NCBI GenBank assembly: GCA_910577655.1
Contig: CAJTOW010000049.1
Location: 1 to 27,408, forward strand
Length of the DNA stretch: 27,408 bases
Source: an uncultured Lachnospiraceae bacterium
GTDB taxonomy: Bacteria; Bacillota; Clostridia; Lachnospirales; Lachnospiraceae
Direction of reading: 5' to 3'
The position numbers and the translations under genes are program-made. How positions within the stretch are numbered: position 1 is the stretch's first letter; the number at the start of each line of letters is the position of its first letter. Under the pieces are notes generated by a model. It was not told the DNA's origin. It saw only the letters and a list, made by a program, of their open reading frames with translations, and ran no database searches. Positions 9,218 to 17,490 of this stretch are shown here, piece after piece.

Positions 9218-10315
9218 TCATAAAATATGGAATACCCATTGATATGGAAGCGCGTCATACCAGCCATTGTGATAGACATCATACAGCAGCTTTACGACAA
9301 ATACGCCTACCACCAGCATATACAGAACAATCCTTCTGTTCTGCCTGTGTTCCCGTATGACCATTCTTGGAATCGAAAGAGAGGTTCCATAGGTCAATGC
9401 CGTAGTGATCCGTACCATCTGGGGAATAACCGAAGAAAACAGGACACTTAACGCCGCAAAAAAATACATATACACCATCAGGTTATACTCCAGATCTTCC
9501 TCTACGGCATCCTCTGAATCCGCTTTTTTTACTCCATATTTCCGCCCATAATAATAGTAATAGAGCATCAGAACCAGAAAAAAACCAGTTACCAGAAATC
9601 CTAAAATATAAAAATTATTCATATTATACAAGGACTGAAAATACCACCCATATTTTGTTTTGGACACCACCAGTACCAGCAGACGCTTAACCACCGGAAA
9701 GGTTACGATCAGTCCTGCATAAAGAGCGCCCAGAAATCCTGCCTTCACCTCCAGCCCATATAGAAAATAGAAAGGGACATAGATGGCAGCACTTGTATGG
9801 GTCAAAAAGGCAACCAGAATCCAGAAAAAATACCGCTTCCAGTCCCTGGCTTTTATATATTTCACTCCATATAAAAAGACTGCCATGGCAATCGCCTGCC
9901 GGATCTGATTCTGGGAGTTAAAATAATCGCCGGTAATAACAAAAATCAGGATACTGAATGCCGGATAAATACTTTGTTCAAATATGGTCCGGAAGGTAAA
10001 ATAACCAATAATCAGGGCACATACCGCAAAAAGCCACCAGGAATCCCTGGTGAACAGATAGACCACCCGGTTAAGGAGATTAAACAAAGGCTCCGTAAAC
10101 TGGTCTGTCCCCTCGGATATCCAGTAAAAATAATCATTATAAATAGGCCAGTCCGTCCCTACCTGATAACGGAATACAGAAACAAATGTCATAGGCAGAA
10201 AGGACATGACACAGAGAAAACGGTATGTACTTTTTAATTGTCTGATCTCTTTAACATTCTGTGCATAATATGCACTGACCATGGAAAAAATTATTGCTGT
10301 GATATATACGCCCAT
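9218..10315 (-). CDS. EpsG-family polysaccharide polymerase (Wzy-like)
   Basis: A polytopic membrane protein of about 365 residues. It has the hallmarks of the EpsG family: an early F-R-Y-x-V-G-T-D-W-x-x-Y segment (FRYQVGTDWPIYNDYF), SQNQIRQAIAMAVF in the middle, and FLTHTSAAIYVPFY, where the His is family-typical. These proteins polymerise flipped repeat units at the outer face. Two ATGs are possible. The one at 10315 is preferred because AGAGG lies eight bases upstream, whereas it abuts the ATG at 10321. The gene lies between a GT4 gene and the flippase in one operon. Confidence 0.88.
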   Translation of the reverse strand: MGVYITAIIFSMVSAYYAQNVKEIRQLKSTYRFLCVMSFLPMTFVSVFRYQVGTDWPIYNDYFYWISEGTDQFTEPLFNLLNRVVYLFTRDSWWLFAVCALIIGYFTFRTIFEQSIYPAFSILIFVITGDYFNSQNQIRQAIAMAVFLYGVKYIKARDWKRYFFWILVAFLTHTSAAIYVPFYFLYGLEVKAGFLGALYAGLIVTFPVVKRLLVLVVSKTKYGWYFQSLYNMNNFYILGFLVTGFFLVLMLYYYYYGRKYGVKKADSEDAVEEDLEYNLMVYMYFFAALSVLFSSVIPQMVRITTALTYGTSLSIPRMVIREHRQNRRIVLYMLVVGVFVVKLLYDVYHNGWYDALPYQWVFHIL

Positions 10316-10333
10316 GCACATATCCTCTGTTTC

Positions 10334-11521
10334 TTATTCCACTGCTGTTTTATAAAAGTCATCCAGTTTCTGTGCCTCCCGGGTGATATCATAACCGGCT
10401 TTCTCCACCAGATTTCTGGCCTCAGACCGGCTGACGCATCCTTCTTCCCCAGATGGTTCCCAGGCACATACGGCCTCTGCCCAGATATCCGGGCTGTCTG
10501 AAAGGGACAGTATCTTATATGCTTTTGCAAGATGGATTTCTTCTGTAACTGTATCTGACACAACAATAGGAATACCGTTACACTGTACCTCCACCAGTGA
10601 CACAGCCAGCCCCTCATAAAGAGATGGCATTAAAAAGACATCCATGGCCTGATAGAACTGGTCTATATCAGACCTGGAGCCTGCAAAGATCACATGCTCC
10701 TCCAGGGAAAGCCTTTTTACCTTGTCACGGATCTGGCTCTCCAGCTCCCCTTCTCCCAGAAGCAGAAGAACCGCGTTGTCCTTACGCTTCCGGATTTCCA
10801 GGAAAATATCAATCAAAAATCCATGGTTCTTCTGCTCGGTAAAACGCCCCACATGCCCGACGCAGAATCTGCCTTCCAGGGATAAGTGTTTTCGCATCCG
10901 CATCCTGGTCTCCTGACAAAATTCAAATTTTCCTGTGTCTATGGCATTGTGCATCACCATGACCTTCCCCTGATCCACCAGCTTCTGCCCATACAGATAG
11001 ACAGCCGCCTCCCTACCGCAGGCCACATAATGGGTGGAGGTCACTCTGGTCAGAAGCTTGAATATGGCATAAATCCATCTTTTTGTCCCTGTTATATGCT
11101 GGGCCAGATGGGAATGGGCAATACGTACCCGGATCCCGCAGATCCACCCAAGAAAGGACGTGACAAAACATATAAGAGTCATATGGGAATGGACAATCTG
11201 GATATCATGTTCCCTCAGAATCTTCAGAACCTGCATACAGCTCCGGAAAAAATGATCCTTCTTTTTACATACCTCGTACACATGAAATCCGGCATTTTCA
11301 AACCGTCTTTGAACCTCCCTATTGGGCTTATCATAGGATATATAGTAAAGCTCATAGTCCCTCTGATTCATCAGGGAAAAGTAGTTATATATGACCGCTT
11401 CCACTCCCCCGGTTGTAAGCCCGCCTGCAATATGGGCAATTTTTATTTTGGGATTCTGCCGCAACAGTTCGGGATATCTCTGGACTGTTACATTCTTCCT
11501 TCCCGTCTTATTTTTTTTCAT
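10334..11521 (-). CDS. GT4 family glycosyltransferase (EpsF-like)
   Basis: A 395-residue GT-B fold enzyme. The N-terminal half carries IAHIAGGLTTGGVE (about 28-41), typical of the acceptor domain. The C-terminal half carries VGHVGRFTEQKNH (221-233) and the EX7E motif in YEGLAVSLVEVQ, with Glu303 and Glu311. It would add a sugar from an NDP-sugar to the lipid-linked repeat unit on the cytoplasmic face. The ATG at 11521 has GAGGGG upstream. It is the first gene of the left half of the polysaccharide operon, divergent from the metallophosphoesterase across 55 bases. Confidence 0.9.
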   Translation of the reverse strand: MKKNKTGRKNVTVQRYPELLRQNPKIKIAHIAGGLTTGGVEAVIYNYFSLMNQRDYELYYISYDKPNREVQRRFENAGFHVYEVCKKKDHFFRSCMQVLKILREHDIQIVHSHMTLICFVTSFLGWICGIRVRIAHSHLAQHITGTKRWIYAIFKLLTRVTSTHYVACGREAAVYLYGQKLVDQGKVMVMHNAIDTGKFEFCQETRMRMRKHLSLEGRFCVGHVGRFTEQKNHGFLIDIFLEIRKRKDNAVLLLLGEGELESQIRDKVKRLSLEEHVIFAGSRSDIDQFYQAMDVFLMPSLYEGLAVSLVEVQCNGIPIVVSDTVTEEIHLAKAYKILSLSDSPDIWAEAVCAWEPSGEEGCVSRSEARNLVEKAGYDITREAQKLDDFYKTAVE

Positions 11522-11549
11522 TGTTTTCCCCTCAGTTCTGTGTTATAAT
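11521..11549 (+). promoter_or_regulatory. Promoter for the metallophosphoesterase gene
   Basis: TTGTTT (11521-11526) and TATAAT (11544-11549) are exactly 17 bases apart, and TGT precedes the -10 box, giving an extended -10. The start codon lies 28 bases after the -10 box, with GAGGT at 11566-11570. The same TTATAA core read on the other strand gives TATAAC, so the 55-bp divergent gap may also fire toward the GT4 gene, but no good minus-strand -35 box is visible. Confidence 0.7.
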
Positions 11550-11576
11550 GACAAAAAATTCCAGTGAGGTAATGTT

Positions 11577-12404
11577 ATGAAACGCCTGAAAAAGCCACTT
11601 TTTCTGCTTTTATTTTCCTTATTTCTGTTGATATTTTCCGGATTTGACAAACGGCTCCAGGTGACCGAATATATCTATAAAAGCAGCGAAATTCCGTCCT
11701 CTTTTGATCAGTTCAAGATCTGTCAGATCTCTGATCTGCACTGCAAAAGCTTCGGTGAAAACAACCGGATACTGCTTCAGAAAATCAAGGAGCTCTCACC
11801 GGATATTGTTGTTCTGACCGGTGATATCGTTGATGAAGATCACCAGGATTTAAGCAGCATCACAGATCTGTTCCAGGGCCTCAAGGATCTTGGGATTCCT
11901 GCCTATTACATAACCGGGAACCACGAGCTGGAGCCGGCTGCACTCCAGCAGTATGAGGAACTCCAGAGCCTCATGAACGCCTATGGTGTCACGGATCTGG
12001 ATGACCAAACAGAAACCATCACTATTGGCGACGACGCGATCCAGCTGACCGGCGGTAAATGGTATGCCCGCTATATCGTCCAGTATCTAAAGCCCGCCGA
12101 CCCGGAAGGTTTTCATATTCTGCTTTATCATGGTGCTGACTTTTTTGACCTGATCGACTCTTACAATTATGACCTGGTTCTTGCCGGCCATATCCACGGA
12201 GGCCTCATACGTATCCCTGTTCTCAACATCGGCCTCTTTGGAAACCTGGGGGATCTTTTTCCAAAATATTCCGCCGGGATCTACCAGAACGACACAAAGG
12301 ACTGCACCATGATCGTAAGCCGTGGCCTGGGCGACGCCCGCATCCCACGGTTCTACAACCGCCCGGAATTAGTCTGCATCACACTGGAATCCGGCGCACC
12401 CTGA
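11577..12404 (+). CDS. Membrane-anchored metallophosphoesterase (YkuE/calcineurin-like)
   Basis: A 275-residue protein with an N-terminal membrane segment (about 7-22) and the full metal-binding set of calcineurin-like phosphoesterases. These are D53 and H55 in ISDLHCKSFG, D83 in LTGDIVDE, N115 and H116 in TGNHE, a later YHGAD histidine, and AGHIHGG near 209. YkuE-type proteins act at the outer face of the membrane on phospho-substrates such as lipid headgroups. The gene runs against the rest of the locus and has its own promoter, splitting the polysaccharide genes into two minus-strand blocks. A role in lipid-carrier or polymer phosphate turnover is possible but not shown. Confidence 0.9.
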   Translation: MKRLKKPLFLLLFSLFLLIFSGFDKRLQVTEYIYKSSEIPSSFDQFKICQISDLHCKSFGENNRILLQKIKELSPDIVVLTGDIVDEDHQDLSSITDLFQGLKDLGIPAYYITGNHELEPAALQQYEELQSLMNAYGVTDLDDQTETITIGDDAIQLTGGKWYARYIVQYLKPADPEGFHILLYHGADFFDLIDSYNYDLVLAGHIHGGLIRIPVLNIGLFGNLGDLFPKYSAGIYQNDTKDCTMIVSRGLGDARIPRFYNRPELVCITLESGAP

Positions 12405-12453
12405 CCGGCTCTTAGTGAAATCCTGCTTCGGCGCTTACAGAACTCCGGCAGTT

Positions 12454-12545
12454 CCTTCCTGCTCCCGACTCCCAACCAGACACTTCTGCGGCCTTCCGCT
12501 CCCGGTTCTCAACCAGACACTTCCATGGGGCCTTCCTGCTCCCGG
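12454..12545. repeat. Minisatellite at the 3' end of the wzz-like gene
   Basis: About 2.4 copies of a 38-39 bp unit begin at 12454, 12492 and 12531, each with CCTTC(CT)GCTCCCG followed by CAACCAGACACTTC. The array covers the last codons of the Wzz-like gene and runs past its stop codon (12509), so copy-number or base changes could alter the C-terminal tail. The rest of 12405-12508 contains nothing else I can support. Confidence 0.7.
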
Positions 12546-13258
12546 CTTTTCTCATGCTCCAGCAGGGGAATCACTCCCATGATTTCCAGCTCTCCGTATA
12601 ATGCTCCCTGCTGCATGGATTCCACATTCCTGGAAAAAATCTCCAGCAGAACAATCATACCGCAGCACAGAAAAATCCCGCCCAGGGTGACAGCGCCGAT
12701 ACAAAGCAGCAGATTCTTTCCCGCATTGTATGTCAGTTCACAATAGTAGGCCTCGTCCAGCACCTGCACACTGTTGGACATGGTTATACTTGTCACCTCC
12801 ATGACATACGCATTGGCCACAGCATTGGCTACCCGGATCGCATCCTCCTGGTCTGTGGAGCTTGCATGAATATTGATAATCGCAGACTCGTCAACCCGGT
12901 ATCCATAGGCATTGATTTCCGGTTCCTCAACCTGTATCATGTCAAAGATAGCAAAACGGTCCAGGGAATCATCTCCCAGCAAAAGGGCGGCTCTCTCCGC
13001 AACCCGCAGGCTCTTTATAATCTCCGAATAAGTGCGGATCACATTGATCCCTTCTGCGGACTCAGAATAGGAGCCATAGGCAATACTGTAGACACTGGCC
13101 TTGGCATCATATACATTTTCCATATCCACACAGCAGACTGCAAGGATGATCCCGACTATAAAAGAGAATATGCCACAGCCTGCGATCCATTTCAGATGCC
13201 TGAAAACCGCTTTCAGACATCTCATAAAATCAATTTCGATTATTCTGCCCAGATTCAT
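12509..13258 (-). CDS. Wzz/CpsC-type chain-length determinant protein
   Basis: A protein of about 249 residues with a transmembrane segment near each end and an extracytoplasmic domain between, the classic layout of the Wzz/CapA/CpsC family. The second membrane segment is followed by a short tail ending in acidic and basic residues. In Gram-positive systems this protein activates the partner tyrosine kinase and controls polymer length. The longest reading begins at a TTG (13294) inside the upstream gene. ATG at 13258 is better because GGGGAG sits seven bases before it. It still overlaps the end of the upstream gene by 29 bases. The expected kinase partner is fused to a glycosyltransferase two genes upstream. 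Confidence 0.85.
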   Translation of the reverse strand: MNLGRIIEIDFMRCLKAVFRHLKWIAGCGIFSFIVGIILAVCCVDMENVYDAKASVYSIAYGSYSESAEGINVIRTYSEIIKSLRVAERAALLLGDDSLDRFAIFDMIQVEEPEINAYGYRVDESAIINIHASSTDQEDAIRVANAVANAYVMEVTSITMSNSVQVLDEAYYCELTYNAGKNLLLCIGAVTLGGIFLCCGMIVLLEIFSRNVESMQQGALYGELEIMGVIPLLEHEKSREQEGPMEVSG

Positions 13259-14264
13259 CCTGCTTCTCCCCATCTTCCTCTTTTCTTTTGACAATCACGA
13301 TTCCTGCAGCGCAGAGTACAGCAGCCACCATCCCTAAGCCTGCGCCTAAGAGATAAAGCTTTCTCTTCCCCTTGTCCGTATACCAGGTACTCTTCGCACT
13401 GACCTGGACATCGGACATCCCAAACGGACTCACCAGCACCTGGAATTCCTTCGGCTCCAGACTGTATTCTTTCCCATCCTCATCCATATACTGGAAGCTG
13501 ATGCGCAGCGTCTGGTTTCCCGCCTCCTTAAAGCTCACATAGCAGTCCCGGTATTTCTGTTCCTTTTCCCTGAGATCCTCCAGTATGACCTCTCGTCCAT
13601 CCTCCAGAATATCCCCTTCAATGATCATCCGGATATTTTCCACCGGACGGTTTCCGGCATTGGAATACCTTACATTCACCAGGGCTTTTGCTCCTGCTAC
13701 TGCTTTCTGCGCCACAGACAGAGAATCAATGCCCATGATACAGTTTTCCACGATTCTGGGTGTGATCATGGATGTATTGGTATACCCGGTACCATTCTTG
13801 TCTACATAGGAAAATATAATATTCATCACCATGGTATCCATCTCGTAGAGCTCCGTGACCTCCAGCTCGATCTGGTAGGACATCAGCCCTCCGGCCCGGA
13901 CAACCGGTTCATAGTGCTGGTTAGATTTCTCCTCCCGCATTCTCACATTATCTGTTTCCGAAAAATAGGTAACCAGAACATTGAATGCATCTGCGTACTG
14001 ATTGGTATTGCGTGCATGAATCTCCAGAACAAATGGTTCCCCCTTTGAGCGCTCCCCTTCCACAATCTCATAGGATTCCACCATCATCTTAGGTTCTGCA
14101 TTCCCCATCATTTCCTGTTCCACTTCGTTAAATCCGTCCTCCTGGCTTACCGAGGCCGCATCTGCCTTTACGGCAGGAAAAAAACTCATAAACAATATAC
14201 CGGCCAGTACTATGCATGCCATGGCCCTCTTACCGGTTGTGAAGGATTCTCTGTTTCTTTTCAA
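13230..14264 (-). CDS. Secreted Ig-like/CARDB-like protein with C-terminal membrane anchor
   Basis: A protein of about 344 residues with a signal peptide ending near FFPAVKADA, two beta-sandwich-like repeats (each with a V-x-N-x-G or N-T-N pattern as in CARDB/NEW3 domains), a C-terminal transmembrane segment (LYLLGAGLGMVAAVLCAAGIV) and a charged tail. I do not recognise a named family. The longest reading starts at 14297 inside the upstream gene. A TTG at 14264 follows GGGGGAATTAG, starts just after that gene's stop, and gives a compact signal peptide. Translationally coupled with the kinase fusion and Wzz genes, it may be an outer-face assembly or scaffold factor. That is inference. Confidence 0.72.
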   Translation of the reverse strand: MKRNRESFTTGKRAMACIVLAGILFMSFFPAVKADAASVSQEDGFNEVEQEMMGNAEPKMMVESYEIVEGERSKGEPFVLEIHARNTNQYADAFNVLVTYFSETDNVRMREEKSNQHYEPVVRAGGLMSYQIELEVTELYEMDTMVMNIIFSYVDKNGTGYTNTSMITPRIVENCIMGIDSLSVAQKAVAGAKALVNVRYSNAGNRPVENIRMIIEGDILEDGREVILEDLREKEQKYRDCYVSFKEAGNQTLRISFQYMDEDGKEYSLEPKEFQVLVSPFGMSDVQVSAKSTWYTDKGKRKLYLLGAGLGMVAAVLCAAGIVIVKRKEEDGEKQDESGQNNRN

Positions 14265-14268
14265 TTTT

Positions 14269-16218
14269 CTAATTCCCCCTGTTAGGTACTCCTGCATACT
14301 TTTTCTGTTTAAAGTAATCGTAGTCCTTGATATATTTCTTGTATTCGTCCATCCCCACCTTGTTCTCGATTACGCCGATCAGATTGCCGCCTGACTGCAC
14401 AAGCTGTTTTTTGGCATCCTCCAGGCATTTGGTCTTCGCCGAATGCAGTGCGGTTACCAGGATTGTCGCGTCTGTCTTCACTGTCAGGATCTGGGCGTCT
14501 GCCGCGGAATTCATGGAGGGGGCGTCCACAATGATAAAATCATATTCGTCCTGGAGCTTCCGCATGGCCTTATCCATATTCACGGAGCACAGCATGCGTA
14601 CCGGACTCTCGATTTTCGAAATTCCGCAGGGAATATAGAAAAGTCCGTTCCAGTTGGTATGATAGGTACAGTTTTCAAGCTCCACCTGGGCGGAAATATA
14701 GTCCGCGAGACCTTCCTCCGCCTCCTGGTTCAGGCGCTTATACCACCGCTCCTTTCGCATGTCCCCGTCAACCAGAACCGTCTTCCAGCCGGAAACTGCC
14801 AGCGAGATGGCCAGCTCCACGCAGATGGACGTAGTCCCCACCCCGGCTTCACTGCCGCACAGCAGGAAGGATTTGTATCCTTTTTTCTCCTTCTGGAGGT
14901 AAATATTGACTACCGCCCTATCATAGGCATCATTGACAATCTCATCCTGGCAGCGGTAAAGATTCACTCTCCGTATTTCGTTCATTCCCTTGTCATTTAA
15001 CGGATCCATCGACATTTCCTTTCCTCTGATTACAGACAATCTGTGTTCATAGAACCTGGTCAGCTTGTAAATCTTCATCTCCCGGAACAGAATCTCATGT
15101 TCCGTTGCAACCCGCCGTGCATTGAACCGTTCATGAACCACCTTCAGTTCCACATCGGCAAACCGCCTCCTCAGCTCTTCATTTTCATATAATTCCATTA
15201 CGGCCCTATACACACCTTCCACATCATCCACCTCTACCAGCAGCCCGTTTCTCCGGTTTTCGATGATATTGGGAATTGCATCGACTCTTGTAGCCACAAT
15301 GGGCTTTCCAGCCATCATATATTCCGGAAGAACCAGTCCGAATCCCTCCCAGCGGGACAAAAGCATGGCGATATCAAAGGGCTCGATATATCTCATGGGG
15401 TTATCGACCCATCCGGTAATCAACAGGGACTGTGCCAGACCATTTTTCCTTGCATAATCCCTGATTTCCCTTTCCTGGGGCCCGCTTCCTACAATCATAA
15501 AATAAGCATTGGGAATGTCACGCTTGATCAGTTTCGCCGCCTTGATAAATACATCTGGAGCCTTCTGGCAGCTGATCCTGCCAACCATACCGATCACAAA
15601 CGCATCCTCTGGAATATTCAAGTCACCTCGTCTGGCCTTTTCCCGTGGCCTGCTCTCATAGGCCTCTATATCCGCGCCGTTAAAAATCACCCGCAGCTTG
15701 TTCTCCCCACAGATATTCCTGCCCAGGGCAGACTTCTTCTCGGCATCGGAGATACAGACGATTTTCTCACAAAAAGGAGCTGCCATCCGTTCGATGGCTA
15801 TGTATATGGCCCCGCTCCTGGAGGACCGCATATTGAAAGCCCAGCCATGGGGATTATAAATGCAGAGATTCCGCAGGCCTATATCTGCAATTCTCGCAAT
15901 AGCTCCGGCCTTGCTGGAGTGGGCATAGACAATATCCGGCCTGTATTTCCGGATCAGGCCCCTCACAGTCCCCACCGCAGTCAGATCCTTTACCCCGATC
16001 GACCGGTACATGGGAATCTGTTCAAATGCAATCACCTGCTCCTTATAATCCGCCTCCCGAAAGTCGAAGGAGCAGACAAGAACATGCTCGAACATATCTT
16101 TATCCATATATTTCAGCAGCATGCGGATATATCTGTCTACACCTCCGGCTGCCTGGGCAACATGCAAAATTCTGATCTTATTTTCCACCTGTGTCACCCA
16201 TCCTTTCCACAGCTGCAC
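14269..16218 (-). CDS. GT4 glycosyltransferase fused to a CpsD-like tyrosine-kinase domain
   Basis: A 649-residue fusion. Residues about 14-385 are a GT-B glycosyltransferase, with HVAQAAGGVDRYI (19-31), MVGRISCQKAPDVF (211-224) and EX7E at Glu291 and Glu299. Residues about 415-649 resemble bacterial tyrosine kinases of the CpsD/CapB type: Walker A-like GSEAGVGTTS (455-464), A' VLVDGDMRK (481-489), Walker B FIIVDAP (561-567), and a tyrosine-rich tail with Tyr626, 629, 633, 635 and 641. The usual GK(S/T) lysine is Thr462, read directly as GGG-ACT-ACG, and no other lysine lies in the loop, so ATP handling may be weakened or altered. The start is uncertain: GTG at 16218, 16197 or 16188. Confidence 0.87.
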   Translation of the reverse strand: MQLWKGWVTQVENKIRILHVAQAAGGVDRYIRMLLKYMDKDMFEHVLVCSFDFREADYKEQVIAFEQIPMYRSIGVKDLTAVGTVRGLIRKYRPDIVYAHSSKAGAIARIADIGLRNLCIYNPHGWAFNMRSSRSGAIYIAIERMAAPFCEKIVCISDAEKKSALGRNICGENKLRVIFNGADIEAYESRPREKARRGDLNIPEDAFVIGMVGRISCQKAPDVFIKAAKLIKRDIPNAYFMIVGSGPQEREIRDYARKNGLAQSLLITGWVDNPMRYIEPFDIAMLLSRWEGFGLVLPEYMMAGKPIVATRVDAIPNIIENRRNGLLVEVDDVEGVYRAVMELYENEELRRRFADVELKVVHERFNARRVATEHEILFREMKIYKLTRFYEHRLSVIRGKEMSMDPLNDKGMNEIRRVNLYRCQDEIVNDAYDRAVVNIYLQKEKKGYKSFLLCGSEAGVGTTSICVELAISLAVSGWKTVLVDGDMRKERWYKRLNQEAEEGLADYISAQVELENCTYHTNWNGLFYIPCGISKIESPVRMLCSVNMDKAMRKLQDEYDFIIVDAPSMNSAADAQILTVKTDATILVTALHSAKTKCLEDAKKQLVQSGGNLIGVIENKVGMDEYKKYIKDYDYFKQKKYAGVPNRGN

Positions 16219-16251
16219 TTATATCCATGCAGGTATTGTCTCTTTTGGGTT

Positions 16252-17229
16252 CTATCTTTTCCCCAGCTTTTTCAAACCCCGGATGGAACGGAAAAAAGGG
16301 AACCCCAGGTATGTACATAAAGCCGCGATCCGGGTTCCCTTCCTTGCATGAGGGTCCCTTAACACCTTCCATCTGCTTTCTACAATATTTTCTTCGATCC
16401 GCCTGCGGTATTTTCCATATTCCGGCCCGTCCGGTATCTGCAGATAGATATGACAGTTGGCCCGGAAAAACCGTGACCAGATGGCAGGCTCCAGCACCGG
16501 GTATCCGGGAAGCAGCCGCTCCTTCATCTCTTCCACAAAATTGATCTGATCCATCTTCCGCTCTGAAAAATCCCCCCGGATAATCCCATTATCCCGCAAA
16601 AGATACCGGTAGCCCTTATATGGGTTATAGCAGGCAAGATTCACCCTCTCAAACACCTGAAAACCGGCTTCCATATCCTCATAGACTCTGCCCGGCGTCA
16701 TACGGATTCCTTCAAACAGCTCCCGCTTATAAAGCTTTGCCCAGAATGCGCAGTCAATGGGGATCTGATAAAGCAGGGCCTTCAGGGTCTGTTCCCTATT
16801 CCAGACCTGTGTTTCTTCCGGATCCAGAAATACCGCGGGAAAGGGCTGACCTGACTCCGGAAAGAACTCATGCCACCCACACAATGCAACATCCGCATCC
16901 TTCTCCCTCAGCATCTGGTACAGGTTTTCCACATAGCCCTCGTCAATGGTATCGTCCGCATCAACAAAGCACAAGTAGTCTCCCCTGGCCAGATCCAGTC
17001 CCATATTGCGGGTCTCTGAGACCCCACTGTTTCGTTTGTGCATTACCCTGACCCGGTCATCTTTTGCTGCATAAGCATCACAGATCGCCGGACAAGCATC
17101 CGTCGAGCCGTCATCCACCAGCAGAATCTCCAGCTTTTTATAGGTCTGGCTGAGAATACTGTCTATGCATGAAGGGAGAAATTTTTCCACATTGTAAACC
17201 GGGACAATCACACTAATCAAATGCTCCAC
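16252..17229 (-). CDS. GT2 family glycosyltransferase
   Basis: A 325-residue enzyme with a GT-A domain in the first ~220 residues: SVIVPVYNVEKFL at the start, VDDGSTD with Asp40, RNMGLDLARGDY, and the DxD-type FVDADD (Asp90 and Asp92). These enzymes transfer a sugar from a nucleotide donor by inversion, here presumably to the growing repeat unit at the inner membrane face. The start is GTG at 17229, strongly supported by GGGAGGGG six bases upstream. It is the first gene of the right-hand polysaccharide block, 33 bases before the fusion kinase gene. Confidence 0.9.
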   Translation of the reverse strand: MEHLISVIVPVYNVEKFLPSCIDSILSQTYKKLEILLVDDGSTDACPAICDAYAAKDDRVRVMHKRNSGVSETRNMGLDLARGDYLCFVDADDTIDEGYVENLYQMLREKDADVALCGWHEFFPESGQPFPAVFLDPEETQVWNREQTLKALLYQIPIDCAFWAKLYKRELFEGIRMTPGRVYEDMEAGFQVFERVNLACYNPYKGYRYLLRDNGIIRGDFSERKMDQINFVEEMKERLLPGYPVLEPAIWSRFFRANCHIYLQIPDGPEYGKYRRRIEENIVESRWKVLRDPHARKGTRIAALCTYLGFPFFRSIRGLKKLGKR

Positions 17230-17259
17230 CCTATTCCCCTCCCGAGAATCTGCTTATTA

Positions 17260-17277
17260 AAAAACCCATAGGTTTTT
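17260..17277 (-). terminator. Small hairpin with T-run in the leader of the right EPS block
   Basis: AAAAACC (17260-17266) pairs with GGTTTTT (17271-17277) around four bases. On the minus strand this reads as a short stem ending in GGTTTTTT, about 30 bases before the ribosome binding site of the GT2 gene, where an attenuator would sit. The stem is AT-rich and weak. A related sequence (GTTGAAAAA...ATAGGTTTTT on the minus strand) lies near 17396-17419. Confidence 0.35.
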
Positions 17278-17311
17278 CAACTGCTTTCTGAACTTTCTTT
17301 TTTCGTCATAA

Positions 17312-17341
17312 TATATAAAAATGAGCTTAACTTTCTCGCAA
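17312..17341 (-). promoter_or_regulatory. Candidate promoter for the right EPS block
   Basis: On the minus strand TTGCGA (17341-17336) and TATATA (17317-17312) are 18 bases apart. This would start transcription about 75 bases before the GT2 GTG codon, with the small hairpin in the leader. It is the best pair in this AT-rich region, but AT richness makes chance matches likely. Confidence 0.4.
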
Positions 17342-17450
17342 AAACGCCGATATTTTAGTAAAATTGTATTTTTTGGAAATATTTGGAAATTTTAGAAAAA
17401 CCTATGACTTTTTCAACAGAGATTTTAGATATATCCGCAAAGCCTGTTTT

Positions 17451-17476
17451 GTAATAGTTCATGGGGTATCTGGACT
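17451..17476. repeat. Degenerate palindrome copy next to the large element
   Basis: GTAATAGTTCA (17451-17461), a spacer, then CTGGACTG resembles the family arms GTAACAGTTCA and CTGAACTG with single substitutions. It sits directly upstream of the complete element. Confidence 0.45.
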
Positions 17477-17490
17477 GCTCCACATACTGT

